This document shows positions 21,221 through 34,126 of a stretch of DNA of 64,000 nucleotides, one piece after another. The notes beneath the pieces are model-generated. The model searched no databases and was not told where the DNA came from. It worked only from the letters and a program-made list of their open reading frames with translations. This stretch comes from Termitomyces sp. T153. Lineage: Eukaryota; Basidiomycota; Agaricomycetes; Agaricales; Lyophyllaceae. Location of the stretch: NCBI GenBank assembly GCA_018296165.2, contig JACKQL020000085.1:145733-209732 (forward strand). The letters run 5' to 3'. Within the stretch, counting starts at the first letter, position 1. Each line of letters begins with the position of its first letter. The position numbers were made by a program, and so were the translations under genes.

Positions 21221-23567
21221 ATGTCTAGTACAGGTGTCTGGTCCGACTTTGACGTACGTCTTCTACCTTGTTATGCCATTTCATCTCATTGCGACCATCG
21301 ATCTCCAGGCCATCCGCCATACTGTGAAGAACAACACTGTCGATAGGCTTAAGCAGATCCTCGGTGGCTTCAACGAGGAGTGCTTAACGCACTTGGTCAA
21401 GACTGGGAAAAAGCAGGAAGTCATTGACCGAATTGTTTCAACCTTGGACGACTGGAGAGCTCAAAATATGGAGGACCGGTGGCTGAAGGCTAAGGCGATC
21501 ATCGCCCAAGTAAGAAACACTGGAATGTAAAGTTCTTCATTCGTCCTAGATCACTAGCAGTAATCTGTTACTAATGTCTGCCCAGTTACACTCGGATGGC
21601 CACTAATTCTGTTGCCCTTCCACCTCCTGGAATGAATCCGGCTATGAACAACATGATGAAAAACATTTCCTGGGCGTCTTCTAGCCCCAATTTGATTAAT
21701 CGCTATGATCCCTACGCACCTCCTCGGAAGCCTTCTGGCCCAGTCGCTTCCTCTTCCTCTTCCTCTGCCACAATCAGACCGACAGGCAGGCGTCTTCCAT
21801 TCCACGTTTTTTTGCCTCTATCTAACGAAAAACAGGAATACAATTCAAGGACTCTCCCTTTTTTCACCTGGAACAAGCGGTTTCTGGCGTGATAGAATGT
21901 CCAGGTTTGCTATTGTGTTCATGAGGTTAAACATATGCTGAAACTTCTAGGCAGAATCCACTAGTACTACAGATCGCAGGCAGCAAACTCTTAATTTTAC
22001 TCTGACCAATGATCACCTCTCAAAGTTGAAGATGCCGAAGTAGAGACCGATTTCATCTTTACACATCCATTTTTTGACGTAGCTCACAGCTCCAGATATC
22101 AACTGCGTTTGTTCTGTACCTCATCATCCTTCTATTCTGGACCAAACTCGTTTAGGACGGCTGTTCCTTGTCCAGTCGAATTCCCACCTACTTGCGAAGT
22201 TCGCGTAAACAATGTACAGTTAACGGCGAATCTAAAAGGGCTAAAGAAAAAACCTGGAACTGCACCACCCCCAGATATCGGAAAACACTGCCGATTCACA
22301 GCAATTCCGAACAAGATTGAAATGGTTTATGTTAACAGCCAGCAGCCTGTTCAACAGAAGGTCAGTTTCAAGTTACCTGAGCCAAGTCACCTGTATTGAG
22401 ACCCAAGTGCAGAAGTATTATCTTGTTGTGATGCTTGTAGAAGCCAATTCGGTTGACTGGCTTGTATCCAATTTGAAAACTCAGAAGTACAAAAGCAGTC
22501 AGGAGATCCGACAACGAAGTCAGTCAAGTCTACCCTCATGCATAAAGTCCCTGCTTACCACCCTTTAGTGCTTGCATCCATGTCCGAGGACGATGATATT
22601 ATTGCTGGACCTCAAAAAATGTCGTTGAAATGTCCAGTATGTACATCCTTCCAGGCGATGAGGACAAAGCTTTACTCTGACATTCAGTTGAGTTATATGA
22701 GAGTCAATACCCCTTGTCGCTCTAGCGTCTGTGTTCATTCGCAGTGTTTTGACGCCACATCGTGGTTCTCTGTCATGGAACAAACAACCACATGGTTGTG
22801 TCCTGTGTGTGAACGAGTTCTGAATTCCAAAGAACTCATTGTTGATGGGTATGACCTCATCGTGCTCAAGTTATGTAGCTCACTAATCATTCAATAGATA
22901 TTTCGACGAAATTCTGAAACAGACTCCCGATGATGTGGAGGATGTTATTGTCGAAGCCGATGGGGAGTGGCACACTTATGATCAGAAGTATGCTTCTGCT
23001 GCGTGGAAAGCATCCCACCCCGTAGTGCCTGTGCCAGTGCATAAAGTCACATCACAGCCAATATCGCGATCGCCATCCAAAGCTGATGTGAATGGGAAGG
23101 TTAATGCAGAGCAAGAAGTTTATGTCCTTGACTCGGATGTCGAGGACGAGGGACAAGTCAAACGAGAGTTGTCGCCGTCCCTTGCCAGTAATTCTCAGTC
23201 GTATGATGGCACAACCGCCCTGGCGAAACAAAAAGAACCAGAAGTCATCATTGATCTCACTCTTGACTCAGATGACGAAGAGCCTCCGCCAACCAGACAA
23301 ACAGGAAAGCGGAAAGCAATCGATCCAGAACCGTCATCGATTTCACCTTCGGAGCTCATATGGAAGAAAAGCAGAATAGAGGCTCCACCAGTGCGCAACG
23401 CGAGTAGTGACTACAATACGGCCCAGCCAGCGATCTCACGCAACACTGTTCATATCTCACCTCGTTATCCTCCCTATGCAGATTCTCATCCTGCGAGCTA
23501 TGTTCCCCCTTATCCTCTTCCTAGTATCGATACATTATATCCTGGGACAAGTAACCGTTGGTCCTGA
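21221..23567 (+). CDS. PIAS/Siz-type E3 SUMO ligase
   Basis: The first exon is 33 nt (21221-21253, MSSTGVWSDFD). The SAP-like DNA-binding helix pair follows (VDRLKQILGGFNEECLTHLV). A low-complexity proline/serine stretch precedes a PINIT domain with TCEVRVNNVQLTANLKGLKK. The SP-RING is assembled across an intron: SLKCP, then MRVNTPCRSSVCVHSQCFDA and TTTWLCPVCERVLNSKELIV, with the C-x-H-C-C zinc ligands of Siz/PIAS proteins. The C-terminus carries a SUMO-interacting motif, VIIDLTLDSDDEE, then a proline/tyrosine-rich tail. Role: SUMO transfer to chromatin and replication proteins in the nucleus. Introns are mostly 45-60 nt. Internal exon limits between 21780 and 22130 are approximate. Confidence 0.9.
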
Positions 23568-23618
23568 CGAGCTCTGTTTCTTACTTATATCACATAGTTA
23601 TTTTAGATATTAGAGACC

Positions 23619-23786
23619 TAATTTGTTGGCTTAACTTGTATGAGGGTTCAAATGCATACTCAAAGTCTGCCGCATAATTTGTTGGCTCAGCTTGTTTGAG
23701 GATTCATATGTATACTCAGAGTCTGCCGCGTAATTTGTTGGCTCAGCTTGTTTGAGGGTACAAATGTATACTCAAAGTCTGCCGCG
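23619..23786. repeat. Three tandem 56-bp repeats
   Basis: Three direct copies (23619-23674, 23675-23730, 23731-23786), each starting TAATTTGTTGGCT and ending GTCTGCCGC. Copies 2 and 3 are closest to each other. They lie just after the SUMO ligase gene and end 76 bp before the ADP/ATP carrier start, so they are in the carrier's promoter region. Confidence 0.85.
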
Positions 23787-23862
23787 TCGCCGAGCCGGAT
23801 CAGCTTCACTTCTGTTGCTTTTCTACCCCTGACCTCATTCTTTGCTTTCCTGTTCGCCCGCT

Positions 23863-25125
23863 ATGGCCGAAACCAAGAAGGTGAAAAGCCCAAAGGAATT
23901 CGCTAGTTAGCTTCAATCTGTCGACCATAGTATTCTCAAGGTCGCTCAATTTCTATGTAGCCGATTTCCTTATGGGCGGAGTGTCCGCTGTATGTCCTGC
24001 CATAGAACAATTGTGTAATGTATACTGTATTTATTCACTGATGCTCGTAGGCTGTTGCCAAAACATCTGCTGCGCCTATCGAACGCATCAAGTTGTTGGT
24101 CCAGAACCAGGATGAAATGGTCCGTGTATGAGACTCTTCTGAGAGATATTTTCCGACAATCTCGATTGTCACGTCTCCAGATCAAACAAGGACGGCTTGC
24201 TTCTCCTTACAAAGGAATTGGCGATGCTTTTGCTCGCACATATCGGGACGAAGGACTGGTTTCCCTCTGGAGAGGAAACACGGCCAACGTTATCCGGTAC
24301 TTCCCTACGCAGGCTCTTAATTTTGCGTTCAGTATGTTTGTCCATATTCTTGGCACCTTTTGTATCGACTCCTTGCATAGAGGACTATTTTAAATCTCTT
24401 TTTGGTTTTAAGAAAAACGAAGGCTATTGGAAGTGGTTTGCTGGCAATGTTGCCTCTGGTGGAGCTGCTGGTGCTTCGTCGTTACTCTTCGTCTATTCTT
24501 TGGATTACGCTCGAACTCGCTTGGCCAATGATGCCAAATCAGCCAAGAGTGGAGGAGCTCGCCAGTTCAATGGCTTAGTGGATGTCTATAAGAAGACCCT
24601 GGCTAGTGATGGGATTGTGGGTCTCTATCGTGGTTTTGTTCCCTCCGTTGTTGGAATCATTGTCTACCGTGGTCTCTATTTCGGTGTCTATGATTCACTC
24701 AGTGTGTATCATGATCTTCTTATCTGATGTTTTACCGTTCCTCACTTTCACAGAGCCTGTGGTTCTCGTCGGTGCCCTCGAGGGTTCGTTCTTGGCTTCG
24801 TTTCTCCTTGGTTGGGGTGTTACCATCGGTGCTGGTTTGGCCTCCTATCCTCTTGACACTATTCGGTATGTGACAGGAATGGCAACCGGATACGACGGTC
24901 TAATTACTCTCAAGTCGTCGCATGATGATGACGTCTGGTTCTGGCGTGAACTACAAGTCTATGTTCGATGCTGGTTCCCAGATCATTTCCAAGGAGGGAA
25001 TTAGGTCGCTTTTCAAGGGTGCTGGTGCTAACATTCTCCGTGGTGTCGCTGGTGCTGGTGTGCTGTCACTTTACGATAAGCTGCAGCAAATGCTGTTCGG
25101 CAAAGTCTACTCTGGCAGTACATAG
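23863..25125 (+). CDS. Mitochondrial ADP/ATP carrier
   Basis: Inner-membrane antiporter that exports ATP for ADP. Starts [14 protein letters not shown]. Three mitochondrial-carrier repeats are seen, with signatures [34 protein letters not shown] and [15 protein letters not shown]. The RRRMMM motif, diagnostic of AAC, is created by splicing ATTCG to TCGTCGCATG across an intron near 24866-24924. Other conserved parts are [38 protein letters not shown] and [20 protein letters not shown]. There are six or so introns, some close to the start. The coding sequence ends at 25125. Confidence 0.95.
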
Positions 25126-26746
25126 TTCGTTGAACGTCAAGAATGTCCGTCTAATGGATTTATGCAGGGTCGGGCTGAACTCTTGACGTATGTACGGGTG
25201 TTGACTTGCCTTTTCTTCTCTTTTCTTGATTACCATGGATATTTTTGTGGTTCTATCCCACTGAGCATATCTAAAAAGTTAGCTCTCAGTAGCCAGAAAA
25301 AGTGTAGTTCGAAGGACAAGATAATTTTTCGTGATTGTTTGGCTTGATTCAGATCGCCCTTATGCTATGGGGTTCCGTCTCACCCGTACTTTGCTAGTTG
25401 ACTTCCACTGACACGTCGTGCACGGGTGAATTCATTGTAAGATCTTGACCCAGGTGTTCGCCACTAGGTTTTCGTCGAAGGCTCTTGGTTAGTACCGGTT
25501 CGCGTCGGACGCGAGGCAGTCCACCATCTTTCCTTCGTCTGATTCGTTTCTCCTCGGGGCTCTTCCTTCACTATGGTATGCTCAAGTAAGAATGACCAGG
25601 TTAATGTTAGTGCTCCGTCTTGGACCTCTTTTCCTTTGGATTATGCCTTTGCACAGGACACCGGGATATATGTACTTTGATAACAGCTGTACGTATCCTC
25701 GCCGCATTTTTGCTTGCTGGTCAACCTTTTTTTCGTTTCCTTCTATTATTCCAGTGTCGGTGAACACCGTCGTTCCGTTCATGGCTCGAGGTGATTGCTT
25801 GTGGGACCTCTGTTTACGATTCTTCCATCTCCTTCTTTGAACCGGACCCGGCGACTGCATCGCATCGGTTTCTCATACACGAGCTTTATCATTATGGTCA
25901 TTTTGTGTCCATAAGGCAAAGCTTGTTTCCCCTATGATAGCAGAGGGCCTTGGCAAATCTTACTCGCAGGAAATTCCCACCGCACACTGATCTCGAGTCT
26001 GTATATGGTCGTTCTCTTGGTTATCTTTGAGACGTGTACCAGTATGTGTCTGCGTTGTATTTCGATTGCCATGCCAGGATTCGGACCTCAGGCCTCAATA
26101 TTCAATACTTATTCAATCTCCAGAGGCGCTCCCGTCCCTGTGTTACGCGCTCTTTTTTTACTAATCTCAGGTGAACCTCGGATGCCCTCTTTTAGAACAT
26201 TCACTTACTGTGTGCTTTTGAGACATCAAGAGGTGAACGGTGTTTGGCTGCGAAAGAGAATATGATCGCAGACCAGGCAATCACGATGTTCACTTGATTG
26301 GGTGACGAAAGTATACCCACAGGAGATTGCATTACAACAGTCTATTCCGGAAGTTAGCTTATGCGAGACTGATCAATTGTTTGGAATCCTTTCAGATGGA
26401 AATTGGCGTTCCGAAACAGAGTTGTGGGTAGTCAGGATGGTCCTGTGCAGGATGCGAGAGTATGTACAACGGAAGAGGGCGCGAATACATGTGAAACAAA
26501 TTTCCTGAATACAATAACTTTGGGAGTTGGGACTGGTGAAAAGAAATCCAGGGATGGGGTACATTTGTTTCATTATTCTTCCACAAGTCTTCCGTGGAGA
26601 AATTGTCTCATCAGAGGAAAGCCGACAAGTAAAGTGGTGCGCTATACAAGTCAGTGTTACACTTAATTTGGAGTGAAAGAAATCGTATCTTGCGGGGCTG
26701 CCGGCCGCGTTATATTGTAACTCACGTGAAGGACTACTGTAGTGGC
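25126..26746. other. Unassigned region, possible multi-exon gene or gene relic
   Basis: 1.6 kb with no recognised gene. The first 200 bp are probably the 3' UTR of the carrier gene. From about 25573 there are short plus-strand coding-like stretches: an ATG frame with SAPSWTSFPLDYAFAQDTG, a stretch with FFEPDPATASHRFLIHELYH (about 25815-25910), and an open frame at 26302-26508 that starts MTKVYPQEIALQQSIPEV. I could not join them into one convincing protein, and no domain is recognised. CpG is present at normal frequency, so this is not part of the decayed repeat block. Confidence 0.3.
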
Positions 26747-29252
26747 ATGTTCCGAACCTTGATTGGGAGACTCTATTCGTCGAAAAGTCATTCCGGTCCT
26801 CTTACCCTTCGGCCTTACCAAGAACATTGTATTGACGCGTGTCTCGACGCTCTCGTTGCTGGCGCTTCGCGTATAGGTGTTTCCTTACCGACCGGTTCCG
26901 GGAAGACCACCGTTTTTATATCCCTTCTGTCCCGATTAACCCCCCCGGCTTCAAGTCCTGCTGCTCGACGTTCTCTTATTATCGTCAATAGCATAGAACT
27001 CGCCCGTCAGTCTGCAGAACAAGTAGCATTTCTTTTCCCGTCGTGGTCTGTCGAAATCGAACAAGGAGGGAAACACCATGCAACTGGCGAGGCAGACGTG
27101 TCAGTGATTATTCTTCACGAAATTAGCGTCCTTTGATATCTATCCAGCACTGTTGCAACTTACCAGACGCTCCTAAATCCACAACGCCTGGAAAAGTTCA
27201 ATCCCCGGCAGCTGAAGGCCATCATTATCGACGAGGCGCATCACGCAGCCGCCCCCTCGTAAGCTAACAGAACGTCATGACATTTACCGGCTCATTGTTG
27301 GAACAATGACCAGATATCGCCGCCTCCTGTCGTACTTTGATGCCAATATTCAGAACCCCGACTCCACTTTCAAACCTCCAGTGCTCCCTCATAAAATCCC
27401 TGTCATTGGTTTTTCTGCCACATTCAGCCGTCACGATGGATTGGCTCTTGGCTCAGTCTTCGAACGAATCGTCTATCATCGTGACTTCCTGCAAATGATT
27501 AAGGAAGAATGGTGGGTAGCCGTCCGGCCGATCTATATGTAATCTGAATGAGAGTTAGGCTCTGTGATGTTCGTTTCACGTCCGTTCGCGCTAACCTCAA
27601 CCTCAAGAATGTCACTATAAATTCACGTTCTGGAGATTTCACTCCTTCCAGCCTGGCCCAGGTCGTAAATTCCCAAAGCATCAATGAGTTGGTTGTCAAA
27701 ACTTGGATTGACCGTGCAGGTTTGCATCATGACTTTAGCCTCATTTCGATCCTGAACATGATTCAGCTACCCGCAAATCCACCTTGGTCTTTTGTGTCAA
27801 TATCGCCCATGTTGTAGCGCTCACACAGACTTTTCGAAACCACGGTATCGACGCCAGATATGTCTACGCACAAACGCCTATAAAAGAACGCCAAGCTCTC
27901 ATAGCGTCCTTCAAGGCAGGGCAATTCCCAGTGTTGATCAATTGTGGTGTGTGATGTGGATTTGTTGACTCTATCTTCAAGTTCAAATGATAAATCTCTT
28001 CAGCGATCCTGACTGAAGGTACAGATATACCCAACATCGATTGTGTCGTGATTGCTCGACCAACTCGATCGCGTAATGTATTCGCTCAGATGGTGAGAAT
28101 GTCTCGTTCAACGAAAAAAAAGGCAAATTCACAGAGTCATTGATTCAAGATTGGCCGTGGAATGCGCCTTTCTCCAAATACTGGAAAGCGAGATTGTCGC
28201 ATCATAGATTTTGTAGACAATACATCTCGCACGGCCGGTGTTGTTTCTGTCCCTACTCTATTCGGGCTTTCCCCCGAAGACATCGATATTGATGGTAATA
28301 GTTGCTCGTTTCCATCTGATGCTCAAGCTCAACCCTTCCAGATGAAACTATAGCGTCCCTTGAAAGGCGCGTTGAGGAATTCATTGCTACAAGTGATGCT
28401 GATGCCGACAATGTTCCTCGGCCTACCATGGTTACATATACAGAGTATGAGGACCCGTTTTCCCTGGTTGGCGACTCTTCAGGAGCGCCCCATATATCCA
28501 TGTTAAGTAAATATGCTTGGGTGGCATGTGGAAGTGATATCTATGTCCTGGACCTTATGGGTAGAGGTCATATCAGGGTGGAGCCAACGGAAAGTGATGA
28601 AGGTGTGTATATGTGTTCGCCATAAGCCATCTCCTCTGCTCACACGGGGACACAGGTGTCGTTATCCATGCTCACTTTACACCGACTATGTTCGACAAAG
28701 ATACGGCTCAGTTGCTTAAATTGTCGCCACTTCTACGAAGGAGGCACATTCTTTCCGCTGAAACACTAAGTGATGCAATTCGAGGTTGTGATACGTATGT
28801 GGCGAACAAGATTGCGCGCGGCCCTATACTGTCTGCAGGGTAAGTTGTGTAAATTGTCAATACGGGACCTTTGTTCACAAGGAACAAAGCCTTCTGCGAT
28901 CAGCCAGATGGAGAAAAACGCCTGCAACTGACCAGCAGAAAAAGATGATCTTGAAGAGGTGGTCCAAACAAATTTTCATGGACGCCCGTGATGAGGCATC
29001 CAGGGCAGAAAAGATAGGTCGAATGACAAAGGGTCAAGCAGCAAACATAATCACCAGATCAAAACATGGTGCTCAAGTAAAGATTCCACATATCTTTCGA
29101 TTACCCACTCTGACGTCAACTCGACTTTCTTATTTGTGCAGAAACGGCATGAGAAGAAATTGAAAGTGATCGCGAAGGAGATTTCTGTTTCTGCCAAAGA
29201 AAAGACTCGCAAAAATAGGGAAGTTGTAGAGGTTGGACCACTCGTGGCATGA
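26747..29252 (+). CDS. IRC3: IRC3-like mitochondrial DEAD/H-box helicase
   Basis: Superfamily 2 helicase that in yeast maintains branched mitochondrial DNA. The N-terminus [17 protein letters not shown] looks like a mitochondrial presequence and is followed by the Q-like [19 protein letters not shown]. Motif I is [12 protein letters not shown], motif II DEAH in [14 protein letters not shown], motif [14 protein letters not shown]. The C-terminal RecA lobe shows [20 protein letters not shown] and [11 protein letters not shown] (motif VI). The tail after the helicase core is long and lysine-rich. About nine introns interrupt it. The end at 29252 is 43 bp from the convergent neighbour's stop. Confidence 0.85.
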
Positions 29253-29295
29253 AGGAAGTGTTCTGAAATAGAGATTACTACGTGACAGATCTAGT

Positions 29296-32200
29296 TTACT
29301 TCATGTCAGAGAGTAAAGGAGACACTGCGAGGTTACTTTGTAGGGATAGAATAGCGGCATTCTGGGCCATTGATATTGCGTTCGCCAAGCCAGCTGGATT
29401 GTCGAGAATATAGGATTGGTGCGCTAGATTTGCTAACAGTGCGCCGACGAAAGAATCCCCAGCTCCGGTGACATTGAGTACTTTTCCAACGGGATGTGGT
29501 GGAAAGTGTTGCACTATCGCGGCACACTCATTCGAACTTCCGCGAGCAATGATGCGACGTTGTGAAATTTCGCTGTTCACGCCTGCCCATAGAGACTTCA
29601 TCATCCCTGACCCGGAAATCCGCATCACAACCAGGACTCCTTGTTCGCCACATTTGATAATCAAATGTTGGAAGAATGGAAGTAGCTTGATAGCCATCTG
29701 TGCAACGCCCTGATTAATCAGGAATGCGAGAGTACCTCTCGATGAATCATGGTCGTCTACGTTGAGCTTAGCAAGCCGTTCGAGGTCCAGACGGAAGGAG
29801 GAACCAAGAGATAGATCATCGATCATTTGCCACCAGGTGGGATGAGCGGTCAGACCGAGTGACTCTGCGTTGGAAAAAATGTGCGCCAGCTCGAGCCTAT
29901 TTGGGGAAACAAAAGTAATGGGCGCTATTCCTTCAAGATGATCCATAGAGGAAGAAATAGCAGGAAATATGGCCGTAGATTTGGTCACGGAGGTAGGCTC
30001 ACTGGGTGGGAGTCAATCGATTACTCACGATCCACCTCTGTTGAGTCCACTTACAAGAACACTGCCCGAGAAGTCAGTCAAACGAGATGGAGAATCTTTC
30101 GTATACAGACCTTGAATATCATTCCTAATACAATGTCCAACGACCCCCTTAATAGTCTCTGGCGATAGATTTCCATCTAAAGCTACAAGACGAGGCTTAT
30201 GTTTATCGATAAGAGGGACGACCTATGCTGAGATTAGACCATATACCTCCCCAGAACAACTCGAGCTTAACTGCATCCGCTTCAAGCGCAGCAGTAATAT
30301 CCATATCTGCAACTCCACTCATGAGGCTGCCCTCATTGTCGAGAAACATGTTGCACACAGCTGTTCGCCTATTGCTTGAAATAAATCCATCTACTCTCAT
30401 ACCAAATTGTGTTGTCTCTTCCACCAAAAGTCTACCAAATGCATCATCGCCAATTGGTGAAACCAACAACGAGGACAAATTAGAAGAACGAGCTGATAGA
30501 ATTCGATGCGAGGCCTCGGCAACGTTCCGTGCCACACCGCCTAGCGACATAGAAATAGTGCCCGGAGATGTTGAATGAGTTGTCAAATTCTTATTTGGTC
30601 CCGGTGCTTGAGCAGTTATGTCAACAGCAGACGAACCGATGATCATCAAGTTAGCTGGCGGCTAATGACAACTCAATATATGAAGCCTTGAGAGAGCGCA
30701 GAACTGACGAGAGGGCTGTCGTATGCCGTCGCTTTTGGGATAGAAGGGGTAGCAAGGCACTGAACCACAGAAGACCGACTGCGGTTAGTTGGTAAATCAT
30801 AAGTACTCTTAACTGAAGCCGTCTCTTACAGGATTGTTTCTAAGTTTTTGATACTCTGCTGCAATTTGTCCGCCTGGAAGTCGCTATACACATCTGAGAG
30901 ATTTACAGGAGGGCAGAGCACATACCGACGAGGGCCGTGTTTTCAATTAATGCGATGTTGGAAGCACGAGAAGTGCCGTGTGTCAGTTGACCTACTCTTG
31001 ACAGGAGCCAAGGAGTGACCTCTTTTCCCAATTTGCTGACGCCATTGTTCTCGGATTCAGCGACGGCCTGGTCAACTGCCCGCTGAATTTGTGCTCCCAT
31101 TTCTTCAAACTGTTCTGGGATCGGGACAGCGAACACAGCACCATTATTCATTCCGAGTTGCCATTGTTTGTCTGGAGAAGCTTTGAGAGGCATAGTAAAG
31201 CAAGGAAAGGTACACCCACACAGAATCTCGGCAGCTTTCACTGGATCATTCACATTCCACGGCACCTCGAGATTATTTCAACCATTCTGATTGATATCAG
31301 AACCGGAAAACATACGTCAACTCCGCTATGCCTGGAGAAAAATGCAGGAAATTCGCGAGTAGCTCCATAGGTCAAGACGGGAACACCAAGCGTTTCCTGA
31401 ATTTCTCAATATCCTGAAAAACGACTGCCATTGAAAGACATACAAGGTATTCCAGAGTTCTATGACGATCATCAAAATGCGAGGGACAATTCAAAAGATA
31501 CGTAGCACACCTTGGAATATCAAGGATAGATTTGACTCCCGCGGACACGAGAGCAACAGGGCAGCGAGTCAGTTCTCCGAGATCAGCAGAGATGTCCATA
31601 GCTAACGACAATGTTGAATGGTTGATCGATCGAGGCCCTCTGAAGTATTGGGAGTCGAAACACACGCACAATTCTCTCCACCACGATGGACACCACCCAG
31701 CCTAAAAAATATCAACAAGATAGGACAAGTGAAGGGCGTGAGATCGTATAATTACCCGCCCGTTGCAAATACCTGTAAAAGGCGATTAACTACTAAATTG
31801 ACCCATCTCATGAATAGGCATACCTTGATACCTGCCAAAGCTGCAAAGATCAAAGTGGCACTGCACGTCGTCCCTGATCCATACGAGTCAGCCTCGGTCG
31901 TGTCCATATTCAGAGCGCTATTTTTGCATCACCTCCGTCAGACTTGAGAGCCATTGCGGCTGCTATATCACGTCGCGATATCTTTGCTGGACCTTTCTCC
32001 TTACTTGCTAGTCGTTCGATCTCCTTGTTCTCAAGGCCAATTTTTACACGACCATCAATCAGACCAATAGTAGCGGGAAGAGACCCTTGTGCTTTGACGA
32101 TATTTTCTAGAGACAAAGCTAGTGCTGAATTGGCCGGGTATGGAAATCCATGAGTGATTAAAGCCGTTTCGAGTGCCACAACAGGCTTATTAGAGGCAAG

Positions 32201-32347
32201 GGCTTCCTCTACTTCGGGATGTATATCAACCACTGCACCACGCGCACGCGCCTCGTTGAGTGACATGTGTCGGGCTGTCTGCAAGAAGGCTCGAGACCGA
32301 AGATAGGGACGGCGTATGCGTACAGCTGTAGCTCCAGGAAGCAACAT
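29296..32347 (-). CDS. Pseudouridine-5'-phosphate glycosidase / pseudouridine kinase fusion
   Basis: Pseudouridine salvage: a PfkB kinase domain phosphorylates pseudouridine, and a PsuG domain cleaves the C-C bond to uracil and ribose 5-phosphate. The N-terminus (MLLPGATAVRIRRPYLRSR) is basic and mitochondrial-like. PsuG motifs are KPVVALETALITHGFPYPAN, GLIDGRVKIGLE and MDISADLGELTRCPVALVSA, then VPIPEQFEEMGAQI. The C-terminal half has the PfkB opening MIIGSSAVDITAQAPGPN, SMSLGGVARNVAEASHRI and the ATP/catalytic motif NVTGAGDSFVGALLANL. Both enzymes are thus in one polypeptide, PsuG first. Many short introns interrupt it. Confidence 0.85.
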
Positions 32348-32453
32348 GCTCGGGGGGGGTGTGAGCAGAAATGTATAGAGAATTTCTGACTATTGTCCTG
32401 AGCGAACGAGAATTTATTTGATGCGATGACGTATCCTTGTGACCAGCCTGAGC

Positions 32454-33137
32454 ATGGCTCTCCCGCCGTCTGCTTCCGTTGAGGTCAGTCTAGCAACCCC
32501 CCAAGGATCATGCGCTTTGTCCTATGCACCACTCGACGTGGATAGTATCATTCATTTCGTTCGGGATGACAGTGCGGGCGCAATTGCTCTGTTCATAGGT
32601 AAATTGCACGGTCATCGACTCCTATGGCAAAGTCCACAAATTTCTTGCAGGCACCACACGCAACTCATTCAAAGGTTTGAAGCCTCTGTTTGGTAAACTG
32701 TCTGGCTGTTTCTATCGTCATCTTCCAGGAAAGGTCGTTACTCGTTTAGAGTATCAGGCGTACTCAAAACTTGCAATCAAAACCATGGCGGATATCATCC
32801 GTGAGGCAGCAAGTGGAATTGAGCGGTCAGAACATCAAACTTCAACACAAGGAGATCCGTGTCTTATTCGATGTGCAATACACCATCGCCTGGGGTTCGT
32901 TCCCGTTGGCGAGCCATCGATAGGTAGGCATATCCTTTTTCTCCGGATAAGGCAGTCTTACCCAATTTAAATATCGTCTCTCGGACAGTCATTGCAGTAT
33001 CGTCTCCTCATCGCAGGGAGTCATTCGTTGCCTGTGAATTCATTCTTGAAAATGTCAAGCGTAAGGTGCAGATCTGGAAGAGGGAATACTATGAGGGACA
33101 ACCAGACCATGAAGCAGAATGGAAAGCGAATCAATAG
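32454..33137 (+). CDS. Molybdopterin synthase catalytic subunit MoaE / MOCS2B
   Basis: Transfers sulfur from the small subunit MoaD to precursor Z to form molybdopterin. Four exons; splices join ALFIG to TTRNSFK, then GKVVTRLEYQAYSKLAIKTM, then PSI to VIAVSSPHRRESFVACEFIL. The C-terminus ENVKRKVQIWKREYYEG carries the catalytic lysine region. CAIHHRLGFVPVGEPS is the typical substrate-binding strand. It is divergent from the pseudouridine gene, with 106 bp between start codons. The thiocarboxylated MoaD partner is not in the window. Confidence 0.9.
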
Positions 33138-34126
33138 CTCGATGGTATGTGAAATCTGACAGATCCGCGGAACCGTTCAAGTATTGCAGTTCGCCATTCC
33201 ATATCCACCATTGTCTTTTCTTCTGACATCCACACGTTAGAACATTTTTGTGACCATGTACCAACACGTCATCAGTTTGACCTGGCCACGAGCCAGCATA
33301 AGCTATGGTATGGTTTCCGCAGTCATTATAAGTGCATAGTAGATACCCATTTCGTCCTGCGCCTATCTAAACTCTAATTTCGACAAATTCGGCTAGGCTT
33401 ATGGACTTATAATGACCTGACCAAAGTACACTAGTAAGCATGGCCAGAAGCAGCCTATCAAAGAACGAGAATAAGAGGCTCGGAGAAACTCATATAATCT
33501 GTAAAATATAACCCACGCTAGGTCAATTATTCGTTTGCTGATAAAGGTTCGTAGACTCCAGGACTTCAAAGCTAGACTTTCCCAGTGGATTCATTTCGAT
33601 GGTTTGACACATCTACAAAAACACATCTGAGGCGGCACCCGTAATATACATCTTGTGCTATAACTCCAATCTCGATCAACTCAAAGGAGGATATATATCG
33701 ATAGCTATTTCAAGAATACCTTTATTCAAGTTGATTTTTTTCGATATCAACTCTCGTTGCCCTTTCCTTGTATGTACATAAATAAGATAAGAAACCAAAA
33801 TTAACGTCTTTTCGTTTTTTTGTCCACTGTGAAAGCCGAATGTTCTCATCGACTCAAACACAGTCGTTCATCAATATTGTGTTAAGCAAGGGTAGACCGA
33901 TCATCTGGAGTAATGTTAGATCCATAGGATACGATTTGAGACCTCATGCGTGAGCACAGTCGAACACTGCCATTCATCCACGGCACTCAGGTCGACAGCT
34001 TGTCTTTGTTGAAACCCCAGGTTTCGACACTATACATCGAAGATTGATTCTGGGACGTATCGCTGTTTGGCCGGCAGGAAGATGCTCGATAGGGTGGGTG
34101 AAAAGTAGATTATGGATACCACACCC
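33138..34126. other. Intergenic between convergent MoaE and ICE2 genes
   Basis: About 990 bp, AT-rich, with no ORF that looks coding and no tRNA-like fold recognised. It holds at least the two 3' UTRs. I see nothing else that I can support. Confidence 0.4.

Noticed and set aside
21780..21836. Second GC-AG intron in the SUMO ligase gene
   Set aside because: A GT donor a few bases downstream keeps the same frame, so the canonical choice is preferred.
25800..25930. Possible OTU-type protease fragment (LYHYGHFVSIR resembles the catalytic His strand)
   Set aside because: Only one weak motif; the Cys loop and other OTU signatures were not found nearby.
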